A DNA stretch of 64,000 nt from Pleurostoma richardsiae (lineage: Eukaryota; Ascomycota; Sordariomycetes; Calosphaeriales; Pleurostomataceae): the NCBI GenBank assembly GCA_030052745.1, contig JANBVO010000010.1, positions 124,001 through 188,000 on the forward strand. Reading direction: 5' to 3'. Below, in pieces: positions 1-11,029 of this stretch (the first letter of the stretch is position 1; each line of letters starts with the position of its first letter). The notes below the pieces were generated by a model. The model was not told the DNA's origin. It searched no databases and worked only from the letters and a program-made list of their open reading frames with translations. The position numbers and the translations under genes were made by a program.

Positions 1-79
1 GAGCCGCCAATTTGAGTGACGTTCAGCTCCCTTGCTCCTTCCGATTATTAGGTCAGATACAGCGAGGATCGCGGTCAAG

Positions 80-1610
80 ATGAAGTTCCCCTCAAGCCAC
101 CTGCTCATCCTCGCCGCCAGCCTGGGCGAGCTTGTTGCGGCTGTTCCTGTCCAGGACAGCCCACGCCAGCGCCTGCTGGACGGCAAGCCTCTGCCGGGCA
201 AGTATCGCAAGAAAGCCGACCCCTACACACCAGAGCACCGAGACCCGTTCGATGGCGCTGTCGACGCTATTGGCGAGGACAGAGATCCGCTCCCCTGGCG
301 GAACGGCGACGGCGCGACTGTGCTTGGTCCCTGGAACAAAGACCGGGCACGTCAAAGCCCCGACTTGGTGCGGCCGCCTAGCACGGATCATGGGAACCTA
401 GACAACATGCGCTGGAGCTTTGTGGATTCGCACATGAGAATTGAGGTGCGCGAAGAATCATCCCCTCCGGGCGCTGCTCAAATTAAATTGTAGATGCTCA
501 TGCGCGTATAGGAAGGCGGCTGGACGCAGCAAACGACCGTGAGGGAGCTCGGCTCTAGTGTCGAGCTCGCGGGTGTCCATATGCGGCTCGGCGAGGGCGT
601 GATTCGCGAGCTGCATTGGCACAAGGAGGCCGAGTGGGCGTACGTCCTTGATGGTAAGGTCAGGATCACGGCGCTCGACTACGAAGGCGGCAACTTCTAC
701 GACGATCTCGAAAAGGGCGACCTCTGGTATTTCCCTAGCGGTGTGCCACACTCGCTCCAGGGCATCGGTGAAAATGGCACCGAGTTCCTGTTGATATTCG
801 ACGACGGATCATTCTCGGAGGAGTCGACGTTTTTGCTCACGGACTGGCTTGGTAAGTGTGCCTGCAGATAACGACACTTCTTTCGTCCTCGCCTCCGAGG
901 GGTGGCTAATCCGGGATGCAGCCCATACGCCAAAGTCTGTCATTGCGAAGAACTTCCACTTGGCACCTGAGGTCTTCGACCACATCCCCACGTCGGAGAA
1001 GTACATTTTCCAGGGGACCAAGCCCGGTTCTATCTCCGACGAGCGACCAACGGGCAAACACGCCAAGAAGAGCAAGTATCAGTTCAGCCACAAGATGCTG
1101 GCGCAGGAGCCGACCATCACGACCGGCGGCCAGGTCAGGATCACAGACTCCAAGAACTTCGCCATCTCCAAGACTGTGGCTGCGGCGCACGCCATCATTG
1201 AACCCGGAGCTCTGCGTGAGATGCACTGGCACCCCAACGCGGATGAGTGGTCCTTCTTCATCCGGGGGCGGGCGCGCGTCACGGTGTTCGCGGCGGAGGG
1301 GACAGCTAGGACCTTTGACTACGTCCCCGGAGACGTGGGCATCGTACCACGCAATATGGGCCACTTCGTGGAGAACATTGGCGACGAGCCTATTGAGATG
1401 CTAGAGATCTTCCGCTCCGACGAGTTCCAGGACGTGTCTCTGTTTCAGTGGATGGGGGAGTCGCCGAAGAAGATGGTTGTCGATCACCTCTTTGCGCACG
1501 ACGCGGAGGCGGGCGAGAAGTTCTGGAACGCTGTGAAGGACGCACAGAAGGACCCCGTGACCAAAGCTGGGGTGGCGGATGGAGATGAAGAAGATGCTGA
1601 AGACCTGTAA
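80..1610 (+). CDS. Oxalate decarboxylase, secreted bicupin
   Basis: Predicted to convert oxalate to formate and CO2 with Mn, acting outside the cell. I read three exons: 80-445, 512-851 and 922-1610 (464 aa). Both introns are GT-AG and restore one frame. The start at 80 gives a signal peptide (hydrophobic [14 protein letters not shown], then AVP). Cupin 1 carries [14 protein letters not shown] and a downstream PSGVPH; cupin 2 carries HWHPNADEW and PRNMGHF. Each therefore supplies the His-x-His, Glu and second His metal set. The segment [17 protein letters not shown] matches the mobile lid of bacterial OxdC, including the Glu that distinguishes decarboxylase from oxidase (known from the family). 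Length fits fungal bicupins. It stands alone, with the next supported gene on the same strand 1.8 kb away. Confidence 0.93.
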
Positions 1611-2047
1611 TGGCGAGAGCTTTTCTCAGCGGTTAATAATGGCCGGTTCCATACCAACCTTATTCTTGTAGTCTCAGAAAGAGGGTGTTCATGAGGCACT
1701 CGTTGGTTGGTTCGTTGGTCAGTTGGTGTTCATCAGGCGCTCATGGCGATATGATGCTTCGGATATACTTGAAAAACTTGGTTCCTCTGCATGAAATACC
1801 AACATCGATTGACATACGGCCGTTGAGGTGCCTTCGCACTTTTCACTTCAGTTGAAATGTGGGAGAATCGGTGAAACTGTGCTGCGAGAACTTGACTATG
1901 ATTAGGTTCGATGGAGCTTCACAAACTTTATCAATGTTATGCCTGAAGCTTAGAGGAACAAAATGAAGAACTATCTCTGAGCTTCAAAGTAAGAGTTCTG
2001 CATTCGCTCTGATATAGGATGAACCTTTCCCTCTCGTCTCGCTAGCA
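1611..2047. other. Intergenic, no gene seen
   Basis: AT-richer 3' flank of the oxalate decarboxylase gene. It holds short direct echoes (gttggttggttcgttggtcagttgg near 1704) but no reading frame or RNA gene that I can support. Confidence 0.5.
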
Positions 2048-2050
2048 TTG

Positions 2051-2746
2051 ACTGAAGCATGGAAACCCTTTACTCATCTACCCTTTACTGAGTCGAAAGT
2101 ATTTAGCCATGCCTCGAACACGCGCAATAAATTCAATATTCACTCGCTTACTCAGGAGATAGTCGAAATCATCCTCTCTGTCCATGTGGACAGTTACGCT
2201 CACGACCCCGTCTACCAGCGAACCGCCCTCCGGCGCCTCTCGCCCCACCAGAAGCGCCACATAGAGCACCTGTGCGAGACGATATGGCTCCCCGAGCTGG
2301 TGATGACCTTCTACGGGTACCACTGGCCGAACCAGATGCGCCCCTACATATACCAGCTTGCGCACGTCGAGAACGCAGCAAACGGAGACGCCGCTCAGAG
2401 CGTCGCCGTCCTTGAAAGGATCGCGGGAGGAGATCGCGTCTCAAGGCAGTATCTTTGCGACTACCTAGACTACGATGGAGGGCTCGGCGACCAGGTCGTG
2501 GAGCACTTCTGGGGTCTCGAGCGTACGAACCGGGTCAGGTCCGGGCGCATGGTGAGCCAGCGCCGCGCGGTCGCGATGGAGGTGCCGGATAAGTTTGAGG
2601 CCGATGCGACTGGCGTGTACATCAGGTTCAAGTGGTGGCCTGTGATGGATAGTTTCATGCGGGCTGAGTTACGCAACAGGCGGCGTCGCACCTGGCGACA
2701 GGTTCCGCATCGAGTCGGGAGGATAGCTATGGTGGCTCTTAGCTGA
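2051..2746 (+). pseudogene. Unrecognised protein-like reading frame, no N-terminal ATG
   Basis: A stop-free stretch of about 230 codons with protein-like composition. It has LTQEIVEIILSVHVDSYAHD near the start, a tract with HQKRHIEHLCETIWLPELV and a basic C-terminus. The only in-frame ATGs lie well inside it, so either a first exon with the start codon lies upstream behind an unrecognised intron, or this is a decayed gene. I do not recognise the family. The opening resembles the short helical start of some F-box-like fungal proteins, but this is weak. It precedes the HET gene by about 635 bp on the same strand. The reality of the frame is moderately likely; its function is unknown. Confidence 0.35.
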
Positions 2747-3381
2747 GGGGGACCTCGCCTATGCTCATATGTGCCAGTTTCTGTGCTCTTGCTTGGTCGG
2801 TGGACGACAGTCAAAGCTCTACGAGTCAAAGCCCAGGGTTGGTTGTCTATGGGCAGAGTATAACCGGGGATTTATCTTGCGGGCCTGGCTCTTCCACTTT
2901 CTTGTTCGTGATTTAAGCTGTTACTGGAGCGTGGTGTCACAACCACGCAAGAATAATGATATGTATGATCCAGTCATGCTGAGGATACATAGAGATAATC
3001 TACTGTGATAGTAACGGCTTGGGAGCGTGGCGTGGAAACGCGTCGTGACGTGTCACAACGTCGAATGATGGGCGTTACCCTTACCTATATGTAAGCTCGG
3101 AGTACTCTGCATACGATGGCGTCTATGGCTTCCGGCGGTAAGCTGGAATCATTCGTTGGTTGTTGCACCGCCTCCAAACACAGCCTCAATTGTCAAAACA
3201 AGACTTATTCCTTCGAGTCCCTCTGACTGTTGTCATCTTCAGACAAACTCCTGGGACCTGCAATTTCTCGCCGAAACCAAACACCATGAACAACCAGGAA
3301 AGTCTTATTAACTGATAATCTTGTCCTCACCGTCTTCACGTGTGATGTGGCGAGTATGCAGTAAATATCTGGGAAAGCACT
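2747..3381. other. Intergenic upstream of the HET gene
   Basis: No supported gene. A tract with many short inverted CGT/ACG words lies at 3020-3065 (gcgtggcgtggaaacgcgtcgtgacgtgtcac). I cannot assign a function to it. Confidence 0.4.
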
Positions 3382-5085
3382 ATGTCCGACCAGCAATACA
3401 AGTACGACCGGCTCCAGGCAGCTTCTGGGGGAGCATTCAGACTCCTATACCTACAGCCGACCTCAGGGCCGGAAGTTGACGTTGTGCTCGCGGAATCCTC
3501 CTTAGAGACGGATATAAGCTATGAGGCCCTCTCTTATACCTGGGGATCAGCCGATGAGGCTCACTACATCCAATGCAACGGCAAACAGCTGCGGGTGACC
3601 AAGAACTGCAAGACGGCCCTCCTGAACCTGCGATCTTCGGAGCCGCGTGCTCTATGGGTCGACGCCATATGTATCGACCAGTCCTGCGTCGAAGAGCGGA
3701 ACGAGCAGGTGAAGATGATGCGGCAGATCTACGAGAGCGCTTCGCAGGTGATCGTCTGGCTCGCCGATAACTCCGCACCGCTGCAGTTCGGCCTCGAAGT
3801 CATCCGCATCTTCGCCAAGATGGTGAGGGAACACGATAACGTGCTGCCGGAGCACGAGGGCTGCCAGCGCCTGATGAACGGCGACGGGCGCGTGAGGGAG
3901 GCACTGACCGCCCTGGCCGAGCAGCCATGGTGGAGGAGAATCTGGGTGGTCCAGGAGATCTCCGCGGCAGCCAAAGCAGTCGTACGTTGTGGCAACTTGG
4001 AGGTGGATTGGGATGACTTCCAGGCCGTGGCGGGTTGGGTCCTCAAGACAGGCGTCAAGCGGTTTCCATACCACCTGGGCCTAATTGCACAGAGGGCACT
4101 GTCGATGGTCGTGCTGAAGGGCCGCAAGGTTGTCCTCCCGAGCGCCATGTTGGCGTACGAGAATCAGGAGGCGACCGATGCGCGAGACAAAGTGTTTGCC
4201 CTCACAGGGTTCCTGCGCGAGAGATCCGGAATCGAAGTTGACTATTCCCTCCCGGTGGAGGACGTCCTCGTCCTTGCGGCCGCGAAATGCCTGGAGATCA
4301 CCCAGTCCTTTGACGCTCTTCGACCATGGGACTTCACAGAGGACGACAGGGTGGGCATTTCCCGTCAGCTCCCATCGTGGGTTAGAGATATTTCAATCCC
4401 GAGAATTGCCAACAAAATTGAGTCTTGGGCGGGCTATTCAGCGTCAAAACGCAGCAAGCCCCTCTACGCGGTCCACGGACGCGAGCTCAAGATTCGGTGT
4501 AAGATTGTTGATGAAATCGTGTTCCGGGCCGCTATGATGACCAGCGAGCTCGAGTACCTCTATCCGGTGTTGCATGTATGGTGGATAGCCATCTGGTCCC
4601 TGAAGATCTACCCAACCGGAGAATCATTATTCGACGTATACTGGCAGATGCTTTCCATGCTTTCGTCAAACAAACCCATCTCAGGCTACGATGAGGCAGG
4701 GTTGAACCTCACGCGGAACATCTTTCTGAGGTGGCTTAATACGATAGCCTTCAGAAACCCACGGATGGCCTATGCAGCAGTCAGACAAGATCAGAAGCTT
4801 CTGCTACTTCAGAACACCCTGCAACTTCCTATCGGCTTGTGTATCTGTACGACGAAGAAGGCTTACGCCGGCGCGGTCCCGCCTATGGCTCGTCCGGGCG
4901 ATATTATCGCAATCCCTACGGGTGCAACCAAGCCGTACGTCTTCCGGAAGATGGAAAGTGACTACTACCGAATTATAGGCCCATGCTATGTGCATGGGGT
5001 TATGTGGGGAGAAAAATGGATGGGTGACGGCACCATGGCGCAAGGCGAGATAGAAAGTGACTTGGTTGAACTCACAGTTACTTGA
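3382..5085 (+). CDS. HET domain protein (heterokaryon incompatibility family)
   Basis: Single-exon protein of 567 aa. The N-terminal HET domain, roughly residues 45-200, has the family blocks in order: YEALSYTWGS, the middle block ALWVDAICIDQ, followed by ERNEQVKMMRQIYESASQVIVWL, and then PWWRRIWVVQEI. HET proteins take part in nonself recognition and regulated cell death at hyphal fusion (family knowledge); many paralogues have unknown partners. The C-terminal 350 residues contain the usual ARDKVFALTGF segment and a predicted-hydrophobic mid portion (LHVWWIAIWSLKIYP). No NACHT, WD or prion-like extension is visible. ATG at 3382 immediately precedes the domain and gives a normal family length. 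Confidence 0.9.
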   Translation: MSDQQYKYDRLQAASGGAFRLLYLQPTSGPEVDVVLAESSLETDISYEALSYTWGSADEAHYIQCNGKQLRVTKNCKTALLNLRSSEPRALWVDAICIDQSCVEERNEQVKMMRQIYESASQVIVWLADNSAPLQFGLEVIRIFAKMVREHDNVLPEHEGCQRLMNGDGRVREALTALAEQPWWRRIWVVQEISAAAKAVVRCGNLEVDWDDFQAVAGWVLKTGVKRFPYHLGLIAQRALSMVVLKGRKVVLPSAMLAYENQEATDARDKVFALTGFLRERSGIEVDYSLPVEDVLVLAAAKCLEITQSFDALRPWDFTEDDRVGISRQLPSWVRDISIPRIANKIESWAGYSASKRSKPLYAVHGRELKIRCKIVDEIVFRAAMMTSELEYLYPVLHVWWIAIWSLKIYPTGESLFDVYWQMLSMLSSNKPISGYDEAGLNLTRNIFLRWLNTIAFRNPRMAYAAVRQDQKLLLLQNTLQLPIGLCICTTKKAYAGAVPPMARPGDIIAIPTGATKPYVFRKMESDYYRIIGPCYVHGVMWGEKWMGDGTMAQGEIESDLVELTVT

Positions 5086-5524
5086 GACTTCTGGGTGCAC
5101 AGATAGACCAGATTATTCAGGTTTCGAGAAGCACTGAGGCTATACTGTTGAGGAAGTTTTTGAGAGAGTAACTATCGCGCAATGTTGGACGAGACTGCGA
5201 ACAATCCCGATCCCGCTGCTCCGTACATCAGAGCACTTGCTCCATTATCATTGACGCGTGGATTAGTGCAGAACACTTTTGCTCGTAACCCGTATTAGAT
5301 GATATAATTAATGGTACTGCTTTCCACAGCAGCACAAGAAGAGAAAGATGGCCCCTTCTGTTACCTGGACCGAAACTGAAATGGAAAGGAAAACCCATGC
5401 ACAGAACGCTTTTGATGCAAAAATCACTTTTATGTCTACCACGTAATCAGCTCCTTCAGGGAAGATAGATGGTTACCTTTCTCAGCAATATAGACCATTG
5501 TCCCTGCAGGTCTTCAGGTGCCGT
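5086..5524. other. Intergenic between convergent genes
   Basis: 3' flanks of the HET gene (+) and the MFS gene (-). I see no gene or RNA here. Confidence 0.5.
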
Positions 5525-7349
5525 TTAGACGACGGATAAGCTTCTTGTCAAAGCTAGATCCCTCTGATCCTGAAGCTTGGAGCTGAACTTGCTTGCACGC
5601 CGGATGTCCTCGCCCCATATTATGAAGCCCAATGGCACAACACTTAGCACGGCACTGATCGCCGCGAGGAGGGTGCACGCCCAGGCGATGCCGAGGGAGT
5701 CGAGCATGTCGTCCACCGCGAGAGGGATCAGCGCTCCAGCCACGCTCCGCGTTGTCCCCATGGCGGCCAGCGCCGACGCCGAGTAGATGCCGTACGCGTC
5801 CGCGACGTAGTTGATCATGGCCATGAAGATCATCTGGTAGGCGAAGCCGTACGGGATGGTGGCCAGGAGGGGCACGATCCACGGAATGCCGGACCTCGAG
5901 GCCCAGCCCAGCCAGAGGAGCGCGACGACAAACGCGGGACCCCCGGCACAGGCGATCGGGAGGCGGAGGAACTCTGCATGCTTCCTGGGGTACTTGGCGC
6001 TCATTCTCGGGCCAACACCGTCGTACCAGACATGGACCAGGCAGGCGAGAAAGGTGCCAACGCCGACTTTCTTCGGGTCAGCGCAGGGGTTCAGGAGCGA
6101 GTGTGAGGAACAGAGAGACATACTCATCGTGAAGGCGACCCCAGTTAAGCCGCGGCTGAAGCCGTAGATGCCTTCGAAAATCGCGGGGAAGATTTCGAGC
6201 AGCCTTTTACACCTGTCAGTACGAAGACCCTGGCGCAAGGAACGACAATGGAGATGACTTGCATGTAGAACACAGAGTACACAAATGCTGTGTACAAGCA
6301 GGTGAGAGATAGGATCATCTCGCTGACAAGAAGATGTAGCGGTCTGGACAACGTAGTTTTCTACTCCCAGTCAGCCCTCACGTATACAGGGCCTGTTTTG
6401 CCAGGATCACTCACCATAAAGCGTAACACGCTGCCCCGATGTGCGTCTGCAGGGCCCACGAACCGCTGACAGTTGTTCATCTTGTTCAGCTTGGCTGCCT
6501 TAAGCCACAAGATCCGGGAGGCAAGGGTCTCGGGCAAAAGGAAGACGGCGATAGAAGACACTCCTCCAATGATGAGGCCGGCCCTTGTGAATGTGGTCAA
6601 CTAAAGCAGGTCCTTCACGAGCCTCGTGGACCACCGATGACTAACCAAAACGTCCACCGCCAGCCGTAGCGACCCGTAAAACCGGAGATGATGGGCGCCA
6701 CGAGCGGACCTATGAGGGTGGCAGCGGACCAGAACATGAGAGCCCTCCCGCGTGTCACACGGTCGTCGAAGACATCGGCGATCACGCCGCCCATGACACT
6801 CATCGGCGGAGATGCGGACGTGCCGGCCAGGAACCTGAATATCAAGAAGGCGACCCAGTTGGGAGATAATGCGCATGCCATTGTAAAGATGAGGAAGAGA
6901 ATATAGCCCGTCACGAGGACCCGCTTGCGCCCATAGCTCTCACTCAGGGGCGCGAAGACCAATGGCCCGAAAACGAACCCTACTAGGTAAAGACTGGCCG
7001 GCAGGATGGTCTGCGGCCCCGGAGGGACGTTGAACGCGGTTTGGAGGTAAGGGATCAGGTTCGCGGAGAGGGCCGAGCCCATAGTGCTATTGATACATGC
7101 CAGCGTCGCGGTGAAGACAATGAACGTTCTCCTACCCTAGGTCGTTGTTAGTGAAGTCCTCACAAGACAGTGCCTCGCTGAGGGGTTCTTGCTCGCCCTC
7201 TTCCACTGATGGGGGTCCGAGTCGTCCTGCGGACCGAACTCCACTAGAATTGTTTCTTGATCCACCGAAGGCGTTCCGCTTCGCCGGCTGCTCGCGGCGT
7301 CTTCCGCCCGCTCAGGGGGAAAAGGGGGCTGCTGCTCCTTTTCCGACAT
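5525..7349 (-). CDS. MFS transporter (DHA1-like), one unresolved junction
   Basis: Multidrug/small-molecule proton antiporter-like carrier of the plasma membrane, about 12 helices. Exons on the minus strand: 7349-7197, 7136-6646, 6583-6415, 6360-6259, an exon ending at 6124, and 6066-5525. Family marks: NLIPYLQTAF in helix 1, PLSESYGRKRVLV (loop 2-3 signature), GPLVAPIISGF, GRYGWRWTFW, FLLPET and the cytoplasmic-loop IFEGIYGFS. Introns 6645-6584, 6414-6361 and 6123-6067 are GT-AG. Intron 7196-7137 appears to be GC-AG. Between YMQ (ending 6259) and LLEIFPAIF (about 6205) no GT-AG pair of workable length keeps the frame, so a 1-nt shift or an odd splice is needed. The start at 7349 (MSEKEQQ) is chosen; in-frame ATGs exist further upstream. 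A CGGCGCCGA site lies 267 bp upstream of this start. Confidence 0.8.
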
Positions 7350-8390
7350 CGTATCTGGCCGTACTTTGTCACCATCGGTACCGCTTCTTCCGGTTGGAAA
7401 AGCAGAAGGCAAGCCGTTTTCAGACGCCAACGAAATAGCGGCCATTATCAATAGCCGTAGTCTCTGCTGTTGACGCCGTCCTCGGACCACAGCGCCGGTC
7501 CGGGGCTACGCTTGCAGTTGCGTGGGTCGGCCCACGCAACATCCCATTGGTCCACATGGAATTCCCACATCCGTGTACGGCAAAGTCCACCGGCACGCGA
7601 CCATCGCCCGGCCACCGGCGCCGACCATCGGGACGGCCTGGGCTACGTGGGTGACCGGCTGTGGCCTCGGTTGCTCGGGACCCCGGTTTTGTGGGTGAGA
7701 TACGTGTTGATGAGTTTCGGCAGATGGATTCCCATCGAGTCGGTGAGAGAATCTGCAAGGTTGTTGAGCTCAGGCGGTTCTGGGGCACGGAAGCCCACAG
7801 ATACTCTGTCGAAACAACCGAGTGATTATTCTCGACTCTTCATCACGTCATGGTCCATATCTACGTTGTGGCTCAAACATCATGAAAGAAATTCAGTCCT
7901 CAAGGGCCTCAGCTTCTTAGTTGCTGAGCAGCTCAGGAACTAAATCACGTCTCCGCCCGTGGTATCACTTTCGCTGTCACTTGCAGCATGACTTTGACCG
8001 TTTACTTTGCCTTCGGACGCTTGTGTTGATTGGGCACCTGTGCTTGAGCTCCAGCTCTCTAACAGGTGCTACTACTCTATATGAGGGTCTAGTTTGACGT
8101 ACCTTGGGCAAGGTACAGTAAGAGTTATAGAGCCCAAAGATGTAATTATCCCCTCATATGACACAGAGTTATTCACATAGCTAGAACACCGTAATTTTGA
8201 GTGGTAGAAACAAGTCAACAGAAGGGTCTGGTTCCATTGAGAGAAGAACGGCTAAGCTTGAGCTACACCGCCTAGAATAGCTGTCTAATCATGGAAATAT
8301 AAAGTGTAAGCCACCGGCAACTACAGTCCCTCTCCGCCCCTTCGACGCATAACAAAGAAAGCAAGCTGCTCATCACGCCATATGCACACC
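7350..8390. other. Intergenic, promoter side of the MFS gene
   Basis: Upstream region of the minus-strand MFS carrier and 3' flank of the permease. Apart from the palindromic site at 7616-7623 I see no gene; frames here are short and without family features. Confidence 0.45.
7616..7623. promoter_or_regulatory. Candidate Zn2Cys6 site CGGCGCCG (copy 1)
   Basis: Perfect 8-bp palindrome, an inverted CGG pair with 2-bp spacing, followed by A. It is 267 bp upstream of the MFS start at 7349. The same 9-mer recurs at 10579, 15402, 22049 and 22120. The link to the regulator at 11030-13435 is inferred. Confidence 0.4.
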
Positions 8391-10356
8391 TTAGAAGGTG
8401 ACGTAGCTCCGCAGCCTCTTCCACAAGGGCATAGCATAGTAAGAATCCAGTTTCTCTAGCTCCTCCTCCGTCAGGTATCGCCTGCCGCTCTTCAGGTCGG
8501 CCGTCTTCGGGTCCTGGATCTTGGTCCTGAACCAGACCTTCCACGAGATGAAGGCTGTGATGAACAGGGGCATGCAGAGCATGGTCTCGAAGAAGGTGTC
8601 TGCGGCGGAGGGGCCATCAATGGGGCTGGCGGAGGTGTAGATAGTGCAGGCCAGGGTGAACAGGGTGGTGACGAAAAGGAAGAGGGGCACGAAGGGGTAC
8701 CAGCGGACGCGGAAGGCGTGCTTGAGCTGTAGGGCAGGGTCCTCCTGCGCGCGCAGGGCGCGGTGCATGCAGAAGTTGGTGATGGGGATTGTCAGCCAGG
8801 CGAAGAAGGTCGTCGTGGCGGAGACTGAGGAGAACCATGTGAAGGCAGTAGCACCACCAGTAGACGTGTTGATGCTGTAAGTGTTATGTTAGCGGTTGCT
8901 TCTTAAAGTCTGTTTCTGGAAGTCTAGGGTGGCGTGGGGACTCACTAGGTCATGACGATGCTGATAATGGCGCAGCAGATGTTGGAGTAGATCGGCCGCC
9001 CAAGCTTGTCGACCTTGCCAAAGATAGCGGGCATCATGCCCATGCGCGCCATGGCGGTCTGGATACGAGACGCAGTGAACATGGACTCAGAACCGATGCC
9101 GGCAAGGCCGATTAAGAGCATAACGTTGACGATGTCGGGAAGGACGTTGATGCCGACCTTCTTGAAAGCGATGATGAAGGGAGAACGGATGAGCTGGTTG
9201 CCCTCGGCTAGCAGAGCGTCGTCTGTGTAGGGAACGAGCACCGTGATGTAGACGCAAGCGCTCATGTAGATCAACATGATGCGGATGAAGAGGTTCTTGC
9301 AAGCACGGGGGAGCTCCCAGCGGGGGAAGGCGGATTCACCGGAGGAGATACCGATGATCTCTTGACCTCCGGTAGCCCATGCTGCTAGGATGAAGACCAT
9401 AGCAACGCCCTTGAATCCATTGGGGAAGGCACTCAAGTTCTCGTAGTTGTAGCCTCGGTCAATGGCATTGCCGCCGAAACCGCAGCAGATGATGAGCATG
9501 ACAAAGAGTACGATAAAGGTGATGGTAACTTTCAGTGCACCTGTGTAGAACTGAGTTAGCGTGATGAAGAGTGAAGTATTGGGTTTCGAAAGTCGTACCT
9601 GTAAAGAACTCGAACTCGGCGAACACCCTGTTTGGAAGGACATGCTGTCCCAGAACGACGACGAGATAGATCGTGTACCAGGCTGCGGGAGGAACAGCGT
9701 CCGTCCAGTCTGCAAGGTATGAAATTAGCCTTGACGCATTCTATGCCATGGCTCCCACGGGTTTGAGTTGTGACTACGCATCTCACTCAACCCCAGTGGT
9801 GTCAAGTTAACTCACATTGAGCTACAATGGGTACCACAGCACCCTCGGCAGCGACGACGGTCAAGGCACCGAACCATTCACAGAAACCAATGGCAAATCC
9901 CAGGGCGGGATCGACGAAGCGGGTGGCATGGTCGATGAACGAGCCGCTAGTTGGGAAGAGACACTGGGCCTCGGAGAGCAGGTTCATCATGCACATCGCC
10001 TGGATACAGATGAGACCGTAGCCGATGAGCATTCCCGGGGCGGAACCATAGCGGAGGGCCTAGAGGGCGGAGATGACAGTTAGCTAGGGGCTCGTGGGTG
10101 AGGGAAAGGGGTATCACGTGGGACATGCCTTTCCGCTGGACACATAGATGCCAGAGCCAATGTTGGCTCCAAGGGCAATCATCTGGACATGGCGAGTCTT
10201 GAAGGAACGGCGGAGCTTGCCCTTGGGGGCCTCACCCCTGGCAGTGGCATACTCCTCGCCCTGCTCCTGGGGGACGGCCTTGAGGACCTCCCCTTGCATC
10301 TCCCCGGAGGACCGGGCAGGGGCCGTAGCGATCTTCTCGACGTCGTTCTCCGCCAT
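8391..10356 (-). CDS. Amino acid permease (APC superfamily, YAT family)
   Basis: Plasma-membrane proton/amino acid symporter of 553 aa. Minus-strand exons: 10356-10129, 10059-9816, 9709-9599, 9540-8946, 8874-8391. All frames join cleanly. The cytosolic N-terminus leads into the helix 1 signature RHVQMIALGANIGSGIYVSSG. Later come GSFIDHATRFVDPALGFAIGF, EIIGISSGE, the helix 8-9 FTASRIQTAMARMGMMP segment and a C-terminal tail with DPKTADLKSGRRYLTEEELEKLD. The first intron (10128-10060) has a GC donor (AAG|GCATGT) with a good branch site and TAG acceptor; a GT donor there would break the frame. The gene is divergent from the Zn2Cys6 regulator, with a CGGCGCCGA palindrome between them. The substrate is not determinable by eye; proline, GABA or a broad range are all possible. 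Confidence 0.92.
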
Positions 10357-11029
10357 TGTGGTTGTGGTTCCGCTTTGTCAACGCGCGAGAGGCATGAGAT
10401 GATGCAAGAATCGACCGATCAGAGGACGGGCCCCGTCAGATATACAGGGCCGCGGGGTTGACGAGTCGAGATGATGGAGGCATCGGATCTCGCGCCTATC
10501 AGACCTCGACAGACTCACCGTCCGGCTGAAATGGGAGTTGTCACTTCTAATATGTAACAGCGCGACATGATTCGTCGTCGGCGCCGAGATACCATGATAA
10601 CGGACAGGGGGCTAGACGCAGGCTAGATAGATAGCGCGAGTCAGGGGTCGTGGCCCCCGGAAATGACTACTGTAGCTAATGCCCGCAGGTGCCTCGTGCT
10701 GCAGTGGAGGACGCCTATCATGGCAGTTGGATCGCAAAGCCATGCGTCGTTATCAGCTTTAGCGATGCCAATGGAGAATCGGGCCTGGAGTCGGTGGGCC
10801 AGGACCCTGTGCCCGACGGAGTAGAGGCTCCTAGGCCTGCGTGGTTATCGTTCCCACTCCCCCGCCCTTGGCCGCCCTACGTTGTCTCAGCTGCCCACGC
10901 GACCATATCTTCGGCGTCAAGCCCTCTCGCGCCGACTGAACCATTCCTCCGGCGACCTCTCTCGGTATATGCGGAGAGATACCTCCACTCCTGCGCGATA
11001 CAGCTATTTCGGCGTATATCGGAAACAGC
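10357..11029. promoter_or_regulatory. Divergent promoter, permease / regulator
   Basis: 673 bp shared by the minus-strand permease (start 10356) and the plus-strand regulator (start 11030). It contains the palindrome at 10579-10586. Open frames here are not convincing as coding. Confidence 0.5.
10579..10586. promoter_or_regulatory. Candidate Zn2Cys6 site CGGCGCCG (copy 2)
   Basis: Embedded in the perfect 10-bp palindrome TCGGCGCCGA. It lies 223 bp upstream of the permease ATG and 444 bp upstream of the regulator ATG. Possible autoregulatory site, by inference. Confidence 0.4.

Noticed and set aside
7470-7943. Open frame of 157 codons on the plus strand upstream of the MFS gene
   Set aside because: Its composition is Arg/Ser/Trp mixed with no family pattern, and it covers the candidate promoter site; most likely chance in GC-rich DNA.
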